Source of the DNA: Ancylobacter sp. TS-1 | GTDB lineage: Bacteria; Pseudomonadota; Alphaproteobacteria; Rhizobiales; Xanthobacteraceae | Assembly (NCBI RefSeq): GCF_009223885.1 | Contig: NZ_CP045144.1 | Span: 1,922,001 to 1,986,000 of the forward strand | Direction of reading: 5' to 3' | Length of the DNA: 64,000 nt | In this document: positions 62,362 through 64,000 of the stretch, in pieces | How positions within the stretch are numbered: position 1 is the stretch's first letter | How the letters are laid out: each line of letters starts with the position of its first letter | The notes under the pieces: model-generated | Database searches by the model: none | Told to the model about the DNA's origin: nothing | The model's input: only the letters and a program-made list of their open reading frames with translations | Program-made: the position numbers and the translations under genes

Positions 62362-64000
62362 TCAGGGGGCGAGCGGAGGCGCCATGATCGGGCTGCGCAG
62401 CGGATCGACGGGAATGTCGACCGGAGGCGCCAGCGGCGGCGCGGCGCTGCCGGGCGCCAGACTGCCGGGAGCGAGGCTACCGGGAGCGGCGCCGCCCGGC
62501 GGCGAATACTGCCCGTAATAGGATTGCGGCGCGGCCGGGCGCGGCTGGGCGGCCTGCGCGGGCGCCTGCCGGGGGGCGGATTGCTGCGGTGCGGCCTGCT
62601 GCGCGGGAAGCCGGGGCACGGTCTGCGGCACATAGGACGGCAGCGCCGGCTGCACGGGGGGCGCGTCGGTGGTCTGGCCGCCATTGGTCAGCGGCGTGCG
62701 GCCATACTCGGCTTCCAGCCGCTTGGTCTCGCGGTCGAGCGCGCGCATGTTGATGGCGGTGATCAGCGCGGTGATGTCGAAGCGCCGCTCGGGCGCCGAC
62801 AGCGCGCCGCGCCACTGCACGGCAGCGGCCGGGGCGGCGGGCAGCCCCTCGGTGCCGACATCCTGCATCTCCAGCGTCGCCTCGAAGCTGAGCGCGGGAA
62901 TGTCGAGATAGCCGCTGAGGCCGAAGCGCTGGTCGCCGAGCGCGAGGCGCGCCGTGCTGGTGCGCGCCACGCCGTCGACGACGCTGACGGCGCTTTCCGC
63001 CCTGGCGAGCCGCAGCGGCCCGCGCGAGAGGCCGGCATTGAGCAGTTGCACCACCCGCTTCTGGTCCGGCGGCAGGCCGCGATCGGTGGCGAGCATCACA
63101 TATTGCAGGGCGGTGGGGTCGTTGTACTCGATCTCCAGCCCCTCGACGGCGACGCTGCCCTGCCCCTGCAACTGGCTCGCCAGCGCGAAGGGCGAGTTGC
63201 CGCGCCCGGCGAGGTCCAGCGTGGTCGACACCTTGGCGCGCACGCCGGGCTTCTTCACATCGGCGCCGGCCAGCAGCAGCGTGCTGTCGGCGTCGGTCAG
63301 CGACAGCCGGCCGTCGAACTGCACCGCGTCGCCCAGGCGCCCGAGATTGAAGCGGCCGGCCAGCTTGCCGCCGGCCAGCGCGCCGGAGAAATCCTCCACC
63401 GACAGGCGGCCGCCGGACAGGCGGGCCTGCACCTTGGCGTCGCCGAGGGAGAGGTCGCCGGGCAGGTCGAGCCGGCCGATGCCGAGCTTCACATTCATCG
63501 CCAGCGTGCCCAGCGCCGGCGGGCCGAACCGCCCTCGCGGCCAGCCCTCGCCACCCCCCGCCGCCGCGCCGACGGCGAGACCGAGCGCCCGCGACGCGCT
63601 CCATTCGGCAGTGGTCAGGTCGAGTTCGACCGGCTGGCCGGGCACATAACCGATACCGCCGTCGAGCTTCTGGCCAGCGATAGATCCCGACAGGCCGCGC
63701 ACCCACCAGGTCTGCCCGTCGCGGCCCAGCGCACCCTTGAAGCTCGCCGGCACGCTGCGCGCCCCGCTGGCGGCGATGTCGGGCAGCAGGGCGGCGAGAT
63801 CGGCCCCATCGAGCGCCAGCGACAGGTCCGGCTGCAACCGCCCTTCGGCATCCTGGCCGAGCGTGCCCCGCGCGTTGAGGCTGGCCCCGGCCAGAGTCAG
63901 GCGGGCATCGAGCCGGTCGCCGAATTCCACCACCAGCCGCCCCGGCCCGAGCGCGGGCCGCAACCCCGGCACGCCCAGCTTCGCCAGCACGGCGCTGCCG
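62362..64000 (-). CDS. AsmA-family protein, partial (5' end beyond window)
   Basis: About 546 C-terminal residues are visible; the frame is open to the right edge, so the N-terminus is missing. Features are the AsmA C-terminal region (GDLSLGDAKVQARLSGGRLS, FSGALAGGKLAGRFNLGRL, SLSDADSTLLLAGADV-like) and a Pro/Gln/Ala-rich tail of about 120 residues. AsmA-like proteins are large inner-membrane-anchored periplasmic proteins thought to move phospholipids toward the outer membrane. It is convergent with serB, 8 bp apart. Confidence 0.85.
   Translation of the reverse strand, partial: GSAVLAKLGVPGLRPALGPGRLVVEFGDRLDARLTLAGASLNARGTLGQDAEGRLQPDLSLALDGADLAALLPDIAASGARSVPASFKGALGRDGQTWWVRGLSGSIAGQKLDGGIGYVPGQPVELDLTTAEWSASRALGLAVGAAAGGGEGWPRGRFGPPALGTLAMNVKLGIGRLDLPGDLSLGDAKVQARLSGGRLSVEDFSGALAGGKLAGRFNLGRLGDAVQFDGRLSLTDADSTLLLAGADVKKPGVRAKVSTTLDLAGRGNSPFALASQLQGQGSVAVEGLEIEYNDPTALQYVMLATDRGLPPDQKRVVQLLNAGLSRGPLRLARAESAVSVVDGVARTSTARLALGDQRFGLSGYLDIPALSFEATLEMQDVGTEGLPAAPAAAVQWRGALSAPERRFDITALITAINMRALDRETKRLEAEYGRTPLTNGGQTTDAPPVQPALPSYVPQTVPRLPAQQAAPQQSAPRQAPAQAAQPRPAAPQSYYGQYSPPGGAAPGSLAPGSLAPGSAAPPLAPPVDIPVDPLRSPIMAPPLAP

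Overview
The window is GC-rich, densely coded bacterial chromosome. It suggests an alphaproteobacterium of the order Hyphomicrobiales, probably a Xanthobacteraceae-like genus such as Ancylobacter or Starkeya; the genus is inferred from memory of gene content. The clearest marker is a circularly permuted two-piece tmRNA gene (about 38.5-38.8 kb, minus strand) with the readable tag ANDNYAPVAQAA. Alphaproteobacterial proteins such as RcdA (DUF1465), TrcR (DUF1013), GapR (DUF2312), rhizobial SspB, ZapA, DUF1192, DUF4164, DUF4169 and DUF1036 support this. No rRNA, tRNA, CRISPR array, prophage or transposase gene was found. This is core chromosome with one small acquired patch.

Layout. 0-9 kb: quinone oxidoreductase, DUF1192, a CtrA-box-like site with a hairpin-rich terminator region ahead of rcdA, rpmE, an ABC exporter, a GNAT, a MotA/MotB-like ion-channel pair, inositol monophosphatase, zapA and DUF4164. 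9-16 kb: a carbon-metabolism run tkt-gap-pgk-fba, then an orphan PstB-type ATPase. 16-31 kb: a large exported low-complexity protein, a ThiE-like protein, a Sel1-repeat protein, a membrane PAS-GGDEF-EAL protein, YqgE, a DsbD-N-like protein, a peroxiredoxin, two DUF465 proteins, DUF6065 and PrpE. 31-35 kb: trcR, ispH-thrB-rnhA, rpmJ and a TPR protein. 35.6-36.4 kb: an AT-rich dihydrofolate reductase gene unlike its surroundings. 36-44 kb: amine oxidase, sspB, ssrA, two small unknowns, thyA, a GNAT, a Spy-like protein and fumC. 44-49 kb: DUF4169, RHH protein, hflK-hflC-DUF2065-degP. 49-64 kb: DUF1036, glycerate kinase, N-formylglutamate amidohydrolase, DUF1244, gapR, a DUF882 peptidase, an L,D-transpeptidase, purE-purK, msrQ, DUF1348, miaA, serB and the 3' end of an AsmA-like gene.

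How it works together. tkt, gap, pgk and fba cover lower glycolysis/gluconeogenesis and pentose interconversion. hflKC and degP form an envelope quality-control set. ssrA and sspB are neighbours and act in one pathway, tagging stalled-ribosome products and delivering them to ClpXP. rcdA, zapA, trcR and gapR are cell-cycle or chromosome proteins spread through the window; only rcdA has a full TTAA-N7-TTAA site nearby. thyA and folA are coupled in folate use, but the only folA here is AT-rich and about 4 kb from thyA.

No unmistakable new multi-gene system is visible. The most notable items are the CtrA-box/structured-RNA candidate ahead of rcdA, the ssrA-sspB linkage with a seven-unit KD pentapeptide linker in SspB, the foreign folA patch, the degenerate-GGDEF EAL protein, and a set of tandem and interspersed repeats.
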